A stretch of 64,000 nucleotides of DNA from Draconibacterium orientale (GCF_000626635.1 NZ_CP007451.1:2356001-2420000); one strand, 5' to 3'. Shown: positions 52,768-62,170, counted from the first letter of the stretch. A program made the numbers and translations. The notes: generated by a model not told the origin, from the sequence alone.

Positions 52768-52982
52768 TAAAACTTATCTTGAACATCATCCCAATCAACA
52801 AAATCACTTAGATCGCCTTTGTCCAATTTGTTCTGAATTGAATAAAGTTCCTTTTGTTCTTCAGCAGTAAGAACATCAGGATCTTCCTCGTAGATTTTGT
52901 AACTTCCTTTGGGGAGTTGTTTTAAAAGCCCTCTGAATAAATTATAGACTTTTTCAGATATGTCAATTGTAATTGTTTTCAT
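52767..52982 (-). CDS. RelB-like antitoxin
   Basis: 71 residues from ATG 52982 (a GTG one codon upstream is less likely). It has a short N-terminal beta/helix part (KTITIDISEKVYNLFRGLL) and an acidic toxin-wrapping C-terminus (DKGDLSDFVDWDDVQDKF), as in small RelB-type antitoxins of this phylum. Its stop codon overlaps the toxin ATG. The module sits between argF' and hisA, where other genomes usually have biosynthetic genes. It stays open although its toxin partner is broken. Confidence 0.8.
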   Translation of the reverse strand: MKTITIDISEKVYNLFRGLLKQLPKGSYKIYEEDPDVLTAEEQKELYSIQNKLDKGDLSDFVDWDDVQDKF

Positions 52983-53004
52983 CACATTACAAAATTACAA
53001 TAAC

Positions 53005-53952
53005 TTACTCATCTTCCAAAATCATCTTCAGTACTGCCTGTGCAGTAATTTCACGGTTATAGGCTTCGTCAACAACAATTGAATTTGGGCTGTCGATAAC
53101 ACCATCAGTCACAATCATGTTTCGACGTACCGGCAAACAGTGCATAAATTTGGCATTGTTTGTTAAAGCCATTTTTGCTTCATCCACGGTCCAGCTCATG
53201 TCCTTTGATAATATCTGTCCATAATCGGTATATGATGCCCAGTTTTTGGCGTAAATAAAATCAGCACCTTCAAACGCTTTTTTCTGGTCGTACTCTACTT
53301 TTACATCGCCCATAAATTCGGGTGCCAGTTCGTAGCCTTTCGGGTGGGTAACCACCAGTTCGTAATCGGTTTCGCGCATCCACTCAACAAACGAGTTGGC
53401 AACAGCCTGCGGCAAAGCGCGGGGGTGTGGTGCCCAGGTAAGAACTACTTTTGGCTTTTCAACTTTTTTGTGCTCTTCAATGGTTACCAGGTCGGCAAAA
53501 CTTTGCAGCGGGTGGCGGGTTGCTGCTTCCATACTTACTACCGGAACGCCCGCATATTCAACAAACTGGCTCAGGATTTTTTCAGCATAGTCGTCTTCGC
53601 GGTTTTCAAATTTGGCAAAAGCACGCACGCCAATTACATCGCAATATTTTCCGATTACCGGAATGGCTTCGCGCAGGTGCTCGGCATTTTTGCCGTCCAT
53701 TACTACGCCCATTTCCGATTCCAGCTGCCAGCTGTCTTCGTTTACGTTCATCACCATGGTGTTCATGCCCATGTTCATGGCTGCTTTTTGGGTGCTCAGG
53801 CGCGTACGCAAACTTGAGTTGAAAAATACCAAAACCATGGTTTTGTTTTTCCCCAGGTGCTGAAAACCAAACTTGTTGTTTTTTACTTCGAATGCGGTTG
53901 CCAGCGCTTTTTCAATGCTGGGAATATCTTTTACTGATGTGAATTTTTTCAT
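53005..53952 (-). CDS. argF': N-acylornithine carbamoyltransferase (N-succinyl- or N-acetyl-)
   Basis: 315 residues. It is the Bacteroidota form of transcarbamylase, acting on N-acylated ornithine. The carbamoyl phosphate site is FFNSSLRTRLSTQ, and MEAATRHPLQSFADL and HCLPVRRNMIVTD are family-typical. In the substrate loop DGKNAEHL, residue 90 is alanine. As I recall, position 90 is proline in the succinylornithine enzyme of Bacteroides fragilis and the equivalent in the Xanthomonas acetylornithine enzyme is glutamate, so acyl specificity cannot be set here. It lies upstream of the toxin-antitoxin pair and downstream of proA. Confidence 0.93.
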   Translation of the reverse strand: MKKFTSVKDIPSIEKALATAFEVKNNKFGFQHLGKNKTMVLVFFNSSLRTRLSTQKAAMNMGMNTMVMNVNEDSWQLESEMGVVMDGKNAEHLREAIPVIGKYCDVIGVRAFAKFENREDDYAEKILSQFVEYAGVPVVSMEAATRHPLQSFADLVTIEEHKKVEKPKVVLTWAPHPRALPQAVANSFVEWMRETDYELVVTHPKGYELAPEFMGDVKVEYDQKKAFEGADFIYAKNWASYTDYGQILSKDMSWTVDEAKMALTNNAKFMHCLPVRRNMIVTDGVIDSPNSIVVDEAYNREITAQAVLKMILEDE

Positions 53953-54105
53953 GTTTTAAAATTTGAAAATGGAAGCACGAAGACCGAAGTTTCAGCTTCC
54001 ATAGTTTATATTTTTGCCTTTTATCTTTTAACTTTTGCTCCCGACGCTAGTGGCCGGGATTTGGCGTTGGCCGATTTTCAATTCGCTTCGCTCAACTTTT
54101 ACCTT

Positions 54106-55356
54106 TTACCTTGGACGAACTTGTCCGTTGCCTTCAATTATCCATTTGTAGCTGGTAAGCTCTTCCAATGCCATTGGCCCGCGGGCGTGCAGTTTTTGTG
54201 TACTGATGCCAATTTCGGCTCCCAGTCCAAACTGTGCGCCGTCGGTATAAGCGGTTGATGTATTGGAATACACGGAAGACGCATCTACCATTTTACGAAA
54301 CATTTCTATTCGTTCCTGGTTTTCAGAAATAATTGCTTCGCTGTGTTTTGATGAATGTGTATTGATGTGGTTCAAAGCTTCATCAAAAGAACCTACGGTT
54401 TTTATCGACATTTTCATCGATAAGAATTCTGTTCCGAATGATTCTTCAGTGGCTTCAAACAAGAGCTCCGCCGGGTAAACCTGTTTTATTTGTTGGTATG
54501 CTTTTTCATCAGCATAAATCACCACCTGTTCTTCCGAAAGTTTTTTGGCAAAGTTATTCAGCTCATTCAACCGACTTTCGTGAATTAGTAAACAATCCAA
54601 GGCATTGCAAACCGAAGGACGACGCGTTTTTGCATTGAAAATAATTTCGCGGCCTTTTTCGGCATCGCCAAATTCATCGAAATAGGTGTGGCATATTCCG
54701 GCACCGGTTTCAATTACCGGAATGGTGGCATTTTCGCGTACAAAGTTGATCAGTCCCTGGCTTCCGCGCGGAATGATCAAATCGATGTATCCGTGAGCAC
54801 GCAACATTTCGTTGGTTTCTTCGCGCCCGGCAGGAAGCAGTGTAACGGTGTTTTCGTCGAACCCGAACTTCTTAAGCACATTGCGGATAATAGAAACAAT
54901 GGCCTGGTTGGAGTAAATGGCATCGCTGCCACCTTTTAAAACACAGGCGTTTCCCGATTTCAGGCACAAAGCAAAAACATCGAAAGTTACATTCGGGCGG
55001 GCTTCATAAATAATCCCGATTACACCAAAGGGTACGGTAACTTTTTTGATTTTCAGGCCATTTTCGCGAACCGTTTCTTTTAAGGTTTTTCCAACCGGAC
55101 TTTCAAGGCGGGCAACGTTTTCCATGTCGGAGGCAATGCCTTCTATTCTTTCTTCCGATAATTTCAGTCGGTCGAATTTTGGATCTTGCGGATCCATACG
55201 ATCCAGATCTTTTTGGTTTTCGGCAAGAATAATTTCCGATTGTGTCCTTGCTTCGTTGGCCAGCTCCAATAACAAATGTTTAACCTGATCGTCATTCACC
55301 AGGTTTAACTTTCGCGATGCTTCCAGCGTTTTTTTAAGCTGTTGTTCTATCTTCAT
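54106..55356 (-). CDS. proA: Glutamate-5-semialdehyde dehydrogenase
   Basis: 416 residues. It reduces glutamyl-5-phosphate in proline synthesis. [19 protein letters not shown] and the catalytic cysteine in [17 protein letters not shown] are present, and the ending [19 protein letters not shown] is typical. ATG 55356 (MKIEQQLKK) is preferred to a TTG two codons upstream. proB lies 151 bp upstream across a repeat-bearing spacer. The downstream spacer (53953-54105) contains a CCCGACGCTAGTGGCCGGG hairpin. Confidence 0.95.
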   Translation of the reverse strand: MKIEQQLKKTLEASRKLNLVNDDQVKHLLLELANEARTQSEIILAENQKDLDRMDPQDPKFDRLKLSEERIEGIASDMENVARLESPVGKTLKETVRENGLKIKKVTVPFGVIGIIYEARPNVTFDVFALCLKSGNACVLKGGSDAIYSNQAIVSIIRNVLKKFGFDENTVTLLPAGREETNEMLRAHGYIDLIIPRGSQGLINFVRENATIPVIETGAGICHTYFDEFGDAEKGREIIFNAKTRRPSVCNALDCLLIHESRLNELNNFAKKLSEEQVVIYADEKAYQQIKQVYPAELLFEATEESFGTEFLSMKMSIKTVGSFDEALNHINTHSSKHSEAIISENQERIEMFRKMVDASSVYSNTSTAYTDGAQFGLGAEIGISTQKLHARGPMALEELTSYKWIIEGNGQVRPR

Positions 55357-55507
55357 AGGCAATGGTCTTTCAGTGAAAAACCCTCTCCCGGGGGAGGGAG
55401 AGGGAGCTCAGAATATGTTCAAATTAAGGCATCAAAAAAAAGGGAGTAAGGGTAGTTTGCCGTGGCAGACAAACTTCGTTAAAGGTTACTCTGAGCTTTT
55501 TTATATT

Positions 55508-56617
55508 CTAAATTAATGTTTCGTTTGTTTTATATTCTAAATACAAATAATCGTAATGTATTACCGGTTTTTGCTTGTCGGATTGCTTCTCTATTTCAAT
55601 CTTTTCAGAGCCATACGAGGCTTTTCCCATGCCGACAAACTCGCCGTTTATGCTTGTTATTTTTATTAAATCTCCTTTTTTGAATTCGCTTTCAACTTTC
55701 TCAATTCCCACAGGAAGCAAGCTAACGGCCTTGTCGGAAAGCAGTGCTTTTCGTGCTCCTTCGTTGATTTGCACCTGGCCTTTCGTGAACCCATCGGAAT
55801 AGCCAATCCATTTTTTTACTCCGCTCGATGGTTTCTCGTTAGGTACGAAAAAAGTGTGCTTTAAGTTTTTTGATTTGTCGAGCAGATCGACAAGAATATT
55901 TGCGCGGGTTCCGTTGGCTACATGAACACCAATTCCATCGCCGGCCACTTTTTTTGCAATTCGGAATTTGGTAAGCATACCACCGCGGCCAAAATCCGAT
56001 CGTTCAGAAGAAATGGCATCTTGCGGGGCTTTGTCGTTAACCTGAATACGCTCGATCAGTTCGGCTCCTTCGCTATCGGGGTGAGCGGTGTAAACTCCAT
56101 CGATATTGCTGAGGATGATCAGTGCTTCGGAATCAACCATCGACGCGATCAACCCTGAAAGTTCGTCGTTGTCGGTAAACATCAGTTCGGTTACCGAGAT
56201 GGTATCGTTTTCGTTAACAATCGGTATCACTTTGTTTTCCAGTAAGGTGGTGATACAGTTTTTCATGTTCAGGTAATGGCGGCGGCTCGAAAAATTTTCC
56301 TTGGTGGTGAGCACCTGCGCACAGGTTAATCCTTCTTCGTGGAAAAAATCGGAATAGCGCGATATTAATTTTACCTGACCCAGTGCAGCCCATAACTGTC
56401 GTTGCGAAACGGCATCCGACTTTTTTGTTTCTTTCATTACAGCGCGGCCTGCAGCAACTGCTCCCGATGAAACCAAAACCACCTCGACACCATTTTTTTG
56501 CAAATGAGCAATTTGGTCAACCAGGTGGGCAATGCGCGCTACGTTTAGCGTTCCGTCGGCTTTGGCCAGCACATTGCTGCCTACTTTTACTGTTATTTTT
56601 TTATAGCGGGTCTGCAC
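55508..56617 (-). CDS. proB: Glutamate 5-kinase
   Basis: 369 residues from a GTG start at 56617; no ATG lies near, and the conserved KITVKVGSNVLA begins at residue 7. The amino acid kinase domain has VEVVLVSSGAVAAGR and IPIVNENDTISVTEL, and a C-terminal PUA domain follows (NEGARKALLSDKAVSLLPVG). It phosphorylates glutamate for proline synthesis. It starts 5 bp after proC, so both are co-translated from one message. The downstream spacer has a CTCTCCCGGGGGAGGGAGAG palindrome (55381-55402). Confidence 0.95.
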   Translation of the reverse strand: MQTRYKKITVKVGSNVLAKADGTLNVARIAHLVDQIAHLQKNGVEVVLVSSGAVAAGRAVMKETKKSDAVSQRQLWAALGQVKLISRYSDFFHEEGLTCAQVLTTKENFSSRRHYLNMKNCITTLLENKVIPIVNENDTISVTELMFTDNDELSGLIASMVDSEALIILSNIDGVYTAHPDSEGAELIERIQVNDKAPQDAISSERSDFGRGGMLTKFRIAKKVAGDGIGVHVANGTRANILVDLLDKSKNLKHTFFVPNEKPSSGVKKWIGYSDGFTKGQVQINEGARKALLSDKAVSLLPVGIEKVESEFKKGDLIKITSINGEFVGMGKASYGSEKIEIEKQSDKQKPVIHYDYLYLEYKTNETLI

Positions 56618-56622
56618 CGTTT

Positions 56623-57420
56623 TTAGTTGTCTTTTATTTTTTTGTATGAGGCTAAAACTCCCAGAATAAGCGAAGAGCTAAAGCCTTTGTGTTCCATTTC
56701 GTTCAGGCCGGTAATCGTTACGCCCATCGGGGTGGTTACTTTGTCGATCTCTCTTTCAGGGTGGTGCCCCGACTGCAATAGCAATTCGGTTGCGCCTTTT
56801 ACCGTTTGTGCCGTAATTAGCTGAGCCATTTCGGCGCTAAAACCAATTTCGATACCACCTTGCATGGCCGCACGAATGTAACGGAGTGCATAAGCAATTC
56901 CGCACGACGAAAGTACCGTTGCTGCGGCCATCAGTTCTTCGGGAATCTCGATGGTTTTTCCCAGTTTGTCGAACAGTTCAACCACATACGCGCGGTAGGG
57001 CTCGGTGTTGCCGTTTGCCGAAATACAGGTTAACGATTCCTGCAAAGCAATTGCGGTGTTGGGCATTACCCGGAAAATAGGAATGTCGTTTCCGGCCATT
57101 TCTCCAAGGGTATCGATACCTACACCGGCAACAATGGAAATGAAAATCTTCTCCGGCGACAAAATGGGCTTCAGGTTGTTAATTACTCCCTCGATATGAT
57201 AGGGTTTTACGGCAACAATAATCACATCAGCATCTTTTGCTGCATCCAGGTTATTGTGGAAAGCATGAATTCCCAGATCGCTCATTTTTTCGAGTGTCGC
57301 TTCTTTTCTGTCGGAAACGGAGATGTTGCCTGCATCAACAGAGCCCGATTTTAAAAGGCCAAGCGCAATGGCGCCTCCCATGTTTCCTACGCCGATTATT
57401 GCTATTTTTTTATTTTCCAT
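56623..57420 (-). CDS. proC: Pyrroline-5-carboxylate reductase
   Basis: 265 residues. The last step of proline synthesis. The NAD(P)H fold begins KIAIIGVGNMGGAIALGLL, with IIVAVKPYHIEGVINNL and RVMPNTAIALQ following, and the C-terminal dimer domain has the family motif VTTPMGVTITGLNEME. The gene lies 38 bp after argD on the minus strand, joining the proline and arginine genes in one run. Confidence 0.96.
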   Translation of the reverse strand: MENKKIAIIGVGNMGGAIALGLLKSGSVDAGNISVSDRKEATLEKMSDLGIHAFHNNLDAAKDADVIIVAVKPYHIEGVINNLKPILSPEKIFISIVAGVGIDTLGEMAGNDIPIFRVMPNTAIALQESLTCISANGNTEPYRAYVVELFDKLGKTIEIPEELMAAATVLSSCGIAYALRYIRAAMQGGIEIGFSAEMAQLITAQTVKGATELLLQSGHHPEREIDKVTTPMGVTITGLNEMEHKGFSSSLILGVLASYKKIKDN

Positions 57421-57458
57421 TTTGTCGAATTTAGAAAATGTAGTTTTTAAATCATTAT

Positions 57459-58595
57459 TTATTCAGCGAACGAGTCCAGTACATCTGCAAACGCTGCTAA
57501 AAAGGTGTCGGCTTGTTCGATTGTTAAGCTGAGTGGTGGCAACAGCCTGATAATGTTTTGCCCCGATACGCCGGTGAAAATTCCGTAATCGAAAAGCAGT
57601 TTTTTGCGAATTTCGGCAATGGGCTGTTTAAATTCCAACCCGATCATTAATCCTTCTCCTCTGATTTCGAACTCAGCATTCATTTCCGCCAGTTTACCCA
57701 TCAGGTAATTTCCAACTTGTTCAGCATTCTCAACCAGGTTTTCGTCTTCCATTACATCCAGAACTGCAATGGCTGCAGCACAAGCCAGGTGGTTGCCACC
57801 AAAAGTGGTTCCGAGCATGCCAAACCAAGGCTCAATTTCCGGTTGAATGAGTACGCCGCCAATTGGGAATCCGTTACCCATTCCTTTGGCCATGGTAACA
57901 ATGTCGGGTTTTATATCCGTATGCTGGTAGGCGAAGAATTTTCCGCTTCGTCCGTAACCCGACTGTATTTCATCCAGAATTAAAACGGCCACATATTTTT
58001 CGGTTAGCTGTTTCAGTTTTTTCAGGAATTCGATGTCGGGAACATGTATTCCGCCGATTCCCTGAATTCCCTCAACAATTACAGCCGCCACATCGCCTTT
58101 TTTTAATGCTTCTTCCGTTGCATTAATGTCGTTAAAAGGCAGGATAAGCGCATTGTCGGTTTCGTTAACCGGAGCAATAATTTTTGGATTATCGGTAATG
58201 GCAACAGCCGCCGAAGTACGTCCGTGAAAACCTTTTTTATAAGAGATAATCTTCTTTTTACCGGTTATAAATGACGCCAGTTTTAGTGCATTTTCGTTGG
58301 CTTCGGCACCCGAGTTACACAGAAATAGCTGATAGTCTTCGCAGCCCGATTGCATGCCTAATTTTTCGGCGAGTTCCTTTTGTAGGGGATTTTGTACTGA
58401 ATTCGAATAAAATCCGATTTGCTGAAGCTGTTTGCTTATCTTTTCAACATAAGTGGGGTGGCTGTGCCCGATCGAAATTACCGCATGCCCGCCATAAAGG
58501 TCGAGGTATTTTTTCCCGTTCTCATCCCAAACATAACAGCCTTCTGCTTTTACAGGAGTGATGTCGAAAAGTGGATATACGTTAAATAGTTTCAT
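57459..58595 (-). CDS. argD: Acetylornithine (or succinylornithine) aminotransferase
   Basis: 378 residues, a class III PLP aminotransferase. Motifs include YLDLYGGHAVISIGHSHP, ILDEIQSGYGRSGKFFA with the PLP-binding Asp, and MAKGMGNGFPIGG with the Schiff-base lysine. It makes N-acylornithine from the N-acyl semialdehyde. The acyl group (acetyl or succinyl) is undecided, as for ArgF'. The spacer upstream of it (58596-58688) is built of CTGCGTTAATCTGCG-type repeat sequence. Confidence 0.93.
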   Translation of the reverse strand: MKLFNVYPLFDITPVKAEGCYVWDENGKKYLDLYGGHAVISIGHSHPTYVEKISKQLQQIGFYSNSVQNPLQKELAEKLGMQSGCEDYQLFLCNSGAEANENALKLASFITGKKKIISYKKGFHGRTSAAVAITDNPKIIAPVNETDNALILPFNDINATEEALKKGDVAAVIVEGIQGIGGIHVPDIEFLKKLKQLTEKYVAVLILDEIQSGYGRSGKFFAYQHTDIKPDIVTMAKGMGNGFPIGGVLIQPEIEPWFGMLGTTFGGNHLACAAAIAVLDVMEDENLVENAEQVGNYLMGKLAEMNAEFEIRGEGLMIGLEFKQPIAEIRKKLLFDYGIFTGVSGQNIIRLLPPLSLTIEQADTFLAAFADVLDSFAE

Positions 58596-58688
58596 ATTTA
58601 ATTCTTTCTCGCAGATTTCGCTGAAAACGCTGATCTTGTTTGCGTTAATCTGCGTTATCCGCGTGCAATTATTTTGCCTTTTACCTTA

Positions 58689-59657
58689 CTAAAACGCTAC
58701 CGGTTTCAAACTCAGTCCGGCTTTTTCATCCAGGCCAAACATCAGGTTCATGTTCTGAACTGCCTGGCCCGATGCGCCTTTTATTAAATTGTCGGTTAAG
58801 CTGATTATTACCAGTTTGTTGCCGTGTTTCTCCAGATAGATTACGCCTTTGTTGGTGTTTACTACTTGTTTTACTCCCGGGTTTTTGTCGGTTACAAAAA
58901 CGAACGGGTGATCGGCATAATAATCTTCGTATAATTCGTTAGCCTCTTCCAGCGTTCCATCGAATTTGGTATAACAGGCTACAAAAATACCACGTGTGTG
59001 GTTTCCGCGAATCGGTACAAAGTTGAAGTCTTTTTCAAATCCCGGCTGCAATTGTGTCAGGCTTTGAATGATCTCTCCTTCGTGCTGATGCTGGAAAATT
59101 TTGTATGCCGAAACATTGCTGCTTCGCCAGCTAAAATGCGAAGTTGCTGTTGGCTTTTGCCCGGCACCGGTTGATCCGGTAATTGACTGAACATGAATTT
59201 CATCCTGCAGTAAATCATTCGCTGCAAGTGGCAACAGTGCCAGCTGAATGCCGGTGGCAAAACACCCCGGATTGGCAATTCGTTCTGATGATTCAATTTC
59301 TTCGCGGTTTAATTCAGGTAAACCGTAAACAAAGTCGTTGCCTTCTCTTTTAAGTCTGTAGTCGTGGCTTAAGTCGATAATTTTCAAATATTGTGGGAAA
59401 GTATTTTTCTCCATGAATTCGATCGACTTGCCATGGCCCATACAAAGGAAAATTACATCCACCTCGTTAAAAGGCATTTGGTCGGTGAATTTGATTTCGG
59501 TTTCACCCAGTAAATCAATGTGTACATCCGAAACCGGGTTGCCTGCGTTGCTGGTACTTTGTACAAAACCAATTTCGGCGTGCGGATGATTCAGTAAAAT
59601 TCTCAACAGCTCTCCGGCAGTGTACCCGGCTCCTCCTATTATTCCAACTTTAATCAT
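58689..59657 (-). CDS. argC: N-acetyl-gamma-glutamyl-phosphate reductase
   Basis: 322 residues. The NADP fold begins VGIIGGAGYTAGELLRIL, and the catalytic cysteine is C132 in IANPGCFATGIQLAL. It reduces N-acylglutamyl phosphate to the semialdehyde used by ArgD. The stop and start spacing to argD is 93 bp, and upstream to argG 84 bp. The upstream spacer carries an inverted ATTAACGATT repeat without a gene. Confidence 0.95.
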   Translation of the reverse strand: MIKVGIIGGAGYTAGELLRILLNHPHAEIGFVQSTSNAGNPVSDVHIDLLGETEIKFTDQMPFNEVDVIFLCMGHGKSIEFMEKNTFPQYLKIIDLSHDYRLKREGNDFVYGLPELNREEIESSERIANPGCFATGIQLALLPLAANDLLQDEIHVQSITGSTGAGQKPTATSHFSWRSSNVSAYKIFQHQHEGEIIQSLTQLQPGFEKDFNFVPIRGNHTRGIFVACYTKFDGTLEEANELYEDYYADHPFVFVTDKNPGVKQVVNTNKGVIYLEKHGNKLVIISLTDNLIKGASGQAVQNMNLMFGLDEKAGLSLKPVAF

Positions 59658-59660
59658 TTG

Positions 59661-59735
59661 ATTAACGATTGTAGATTAACGATTTTTGATTTCAGATTTT
59701 TCCTTCGAAATTCAATATTCGTTAATCATCATTCA
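59661..59735. repeat. Gene-free inverted repeat between argG and argC
   Basis: GATTAACGATT occurs twice on the left, followed by TTTGATTTCAGATTTTTCC and CGAAAT, and ATTCGTTAATCATCATTC lies on the right. The pieces match the arms around the S23 gene at 63524, but here only about 40 bp separate them and there is no ORF. Confidence 0.55.
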
Positions 59736-59741
59736 ACATTC

Positions 59742-60935
59742 TTACAAACTTCCGTTTACCTTATTATATATTTTCAACGAGTTTGATAAGATTTTGGTAA
59801 ACCCTTTTACATCGTCGGCGGTCCATGCTTCAACGGTTTCGCCGTATTGGCCAAATCCTGAATTCATTAAATCGTGCTCCGATTCAATACCAACCAGTTC
59901 GAAGTTGTAAGGTCTCAGTTTTACGATCACTTTTCCGGTTACGTTTTCCTGAGTCGATTCCAGGAAATCTTCGATGTTACGCATTACCGGCTCCTGGTAC
60001 ATGGCTTCGTGCAGGAACATGCCGTACCAGTTGCCCAACTGCTCTTTCCAGTACGATTGCCATTTGGTAAGCGTATGTTTTTCCAGCAGGTGGTGGGCTT
60101 TAATGGTAATAAGCGGTGCCGCAGCCTCAAAACCAACGCGGCCTTTAATTCCAATAATAGTGTCGCCAACGTGTGTGTCGCGGCCAATGGCATATTTCGA
60201 AGCAACGGCTTCCAGTGCACGAATTACATCAGGGCCGTTTTCGTAAAATTCACCATCAAGCGAAACCAGTTCGCCTTTTTCAAAACCCAATTCAATGGTT
60301 TTTGGCTCGGTGGCTTCCAACTGACTAGGATAAGCTTCTTCATGAAGATTTTTGTCGGTGGTCAATGTTTCTTTTCCGCCAACGCTGGTTCCCCAAAGTC
60401 CCTGGTTAATCGAGTATTCCATTTTTGTGAAATCGGCTTCGAAACCATATTTTTTCAGGTAATCAATTTCGTACTGACGGGTAAGCAACATATCGCGGGT
60501 TGGTGTAATGATTTCAATCTCGGGAGCCAGCACCTGGAAAGTAAGGTCGAAACGAATCTGGTCGTTTCCGGCACCGGTACTACCATGAGCGATGTATTTT
60601 GCCCCAATTTCTTTAGCATACTCGATAATGGCGATGGCCTGAAATGCTCTTTCGGAACTTACCGAAATAGGGTAGGTGTTATTACGCAAAACATTGCCAA
60701 AAACCATATAGCGAATACATTTTTCGTAATACTCGTTAGTTACGTCGAGTGTAATGTGCTCAACCGCGCCTAATGCTAACGCGCGTTCTTCAATGGCTTT
60801 TAATTCTTCGTCGGAGAAGCCGCCAGTGTTGGCAATTGCCGTGTAAACGTCGTAACCTTTTTCTTCTTTCAGGTATTTTACACAAAACGATGTGTCTAAA
60901 CCTCCGCTAAATGCCAGTACTAATTTTTTACTCAT
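59742..60935 (-). CDS. argG: Argininosuccinate synthase
   Basis: 397 residues. It condenses citrulline and aspartate with ATP. The N-type ATP site is LVLAFSGGLDTSFCVKYL; AHGSTGAGNDQIRFDL and VGGKETLT are also diagnostic. It is preceded by the acetyltransferase gene with an 81-bp spacer containing a hairpin (TATTCAAC/GTTGAATA, 60970-61003). Together with argH at 40 kb it completes the end of the pathway. Confidence 0.96.
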   Translation of the reverse strand: MSKKLVLAFSGGLDTSFCVKYLKEEKGYDVYTAIANTGGFSDEELKAIEERALALGAVEHITLDVTNEYYEKCIRYMVFGNVLRNNTYPISVSSERAFQAIAIIEYAKEIGAKYIAHGSTGAGNDQIRFDLTFQVLAPEIEIITPTRDMLLTRQYEIDYLKKYGFEADFTKMEYSINQGLWGTSVGGKETLTTDKNLHEEAYPSQLEATEPKTIELGFEKGELVSLDGEFYENGPDVIRALEAVASKYAIGRDTHVGDTIIGIKGRVGFEAAAPLITIKAHHLLEKHTLTKWQSYWKEQLGNWYGMFLHEAMYQEPVMRNIEDFLESTQENVTGKVIVKLRPYNFELVGIESEHDLMNSGFGQYGETVEAWTADDVKGFTKILSNSLKIYNKVNGSL

Positions 60936-61016
60936 GTCTCAATATCTTTATAAGAGCGACGGCGTTTGTTATTCAACTTAAGTATGTAGCTGTTTGTTGA
61001 ATAGCGAGATGCCACT

Positions 61017-61676
61017 CTACTTGTTTTTATCTGTTATTTTATTTTTCTTTTTTGCAACCCCCACAAAACGTTTGGGTAGAAGGTCGAGCAGGCTGCGTTT
61101 CCGAATTCCGTTTCCGTTGGTGTATGTTGGTTTTTCCCATGCCGGGTCGTAAAGCATTCCGGTGCACAGGCATTTTGTACGGCCGGTGCGCTCCAGAATA
61201 TCGTGGTTTATACATCCCTGGCAACCTTTCCAGAACTGGTCGTCTAACGTCAATTCCGAGAATGTAACCGGACGATAACCCAGTTCGTGGTTAATTTTCA
61301 TGACGGCCAAACCGGTTGTTAACCCAAATATTTTTGAGTTCGGGTATTTCTTGCGCGACAGCTCGAAAGCCTTCTTTTTAATCGCTTTTGCAAGACCTAT
61401 TCCACGGTATTCTTTACCAACAATTAAACCCGAGTTGGCCACAAAGCCTTTTTCCTGCCAGGTTTCTATGTAGCAGAAACCAGCGAAACTGTCTCCTTCA
61501 AGGGCTATAATTGCTTTTCCCTCCTTCATTTTCGAAGCAAGGTATTCAAATGTACGACGCGCAATTCCGGTGCCGCGTTGTTTCGATGCACTGTCGATAG
61601 CGTCGTTTATGTCGTCGATAAATTTCAGGTGTTTTTCGCCGGCAATTAAAACTTTAATATTTTCTAAACTCTTCAT
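61017..61676 (-). CDS. GNAT family N-acyltransferase, candidate acylglutamate synthase
   Basis: 219 residues. The GNAT fold is visible from about residue 10 to 145, with the acyl-CoA loop VGKEYRGIGLAKAIKKKAF. The C-terminal part has an unusual cysteine cluster, GCQGCINHDI and TKCLCTGMLYDP, and a basic end. It lies between argR and argG, 8 bp from argR, and no argA or argJ is seen, so the likely reaction is N-acylation of glutamate to start the pathway. Related genes in the same place in Bacteroides have been proposed for N-succinylglutamate formation, as I recall. The role is inferred. Confidence 0.75.
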   Translation of the reverse strand: MKSLENIKVLIAGEKHLKFIDDINDAIDSASKQRGTGIARRTFEYLASKMKEGKAIIALEGDSFAGFCYIETWQEKGFVANSGLIVGKEYRGIGLAKAIKKKAFELSRKKYPNSKIFGLTTGLAVMKINHELGYRPVTFSELTLDDQFWKGCQGCINHDILERTGRTKCLCTGMLYDPAWEKPTYTNGNGIRKRSLLDLLPKRFVGVAKKKNKITDKNK

Positions 61677-61684
61677 CTTTCGAT

Positions 61685-62170
61685 CTACAATTTGTCGTTA
61701 AGCTTTGGCAGAATTTTTATTAATGCCTCTGTCAAATCATTTTTCGATATTCCTTCCCTTTGTATTATTAATATAGTATCGTCTCCTGCAACGGTGCCTA
61801 AAATTTCCCACGGACTAGTCGAATCGATTACGGCTGCAATGCTGCTGGCGTATCCGGGTAATGTGCGTAAAACTGCCAGGTTGCCCGAAAACTGTATGTC
61901 TTTAAATCCGTCGGCCAGGTAATTTATACGGTTAACGTGTTCTGAATTGTTTCTTTCCGTTTCCCCGTTTTCAGCAATTGTATAAACGTATCCTTTAGCC
62001 GGATGGGGCACTTTGGCTACCTGCAACACTTTTAAATCGCGCGATAATGTAGCTTGTGTCAGTTCAAATCCCCGGCGTTTTAATTCAACCAATAATTCGT
62101 CCTGGCTGTGTACACTGCCTCGTTGTATTATTTTTCGTATTTCTCGTTGTCGTTGTACTTTATTCTTCAT
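61685..62170 (-). CDS. argR: Arginine repressor
   Basis: About 161 residues from ATG 62170 (MKNKVQRQREIRK); a second ATG at 62185 lies inside the operator. The N-terminal winged helix contains ELTQATLSRDLKVLQVAKV, the ArgR recognition helix. The C-terminal arginine-binding and trimerisation domain contains SIAAVIDSTSPWEILGTVAG and DDTILII. With arginine bound it represses arg genes. It is the first gene of the minus-strand arg run and is divergent from carA. Two ARG boxes cover its start, so it must control itself. Confidence 0.95.
   Translation of the reverse strand: MKNKVQRQREIRKIIQRGSVHSQDELLVELKRRGFELTQATLSRDLKVLQVAKVPHPAKGYVYTIAENGETERNNSEHVNRINYLADGFKDIQFSGNLAVLRTLPGYASSIAAVIDSTSPWEILGTVAGDDTILIIQREGISKNDLTEALIKILPKLNDKL

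Noticed and set aside
59874-60773. 299-residue open frame on the + strand
   Set aside because: It lies fully antisense to argG, whose family match is certain; its translation has no recognisable domain and reflects codon bias of the real gene.
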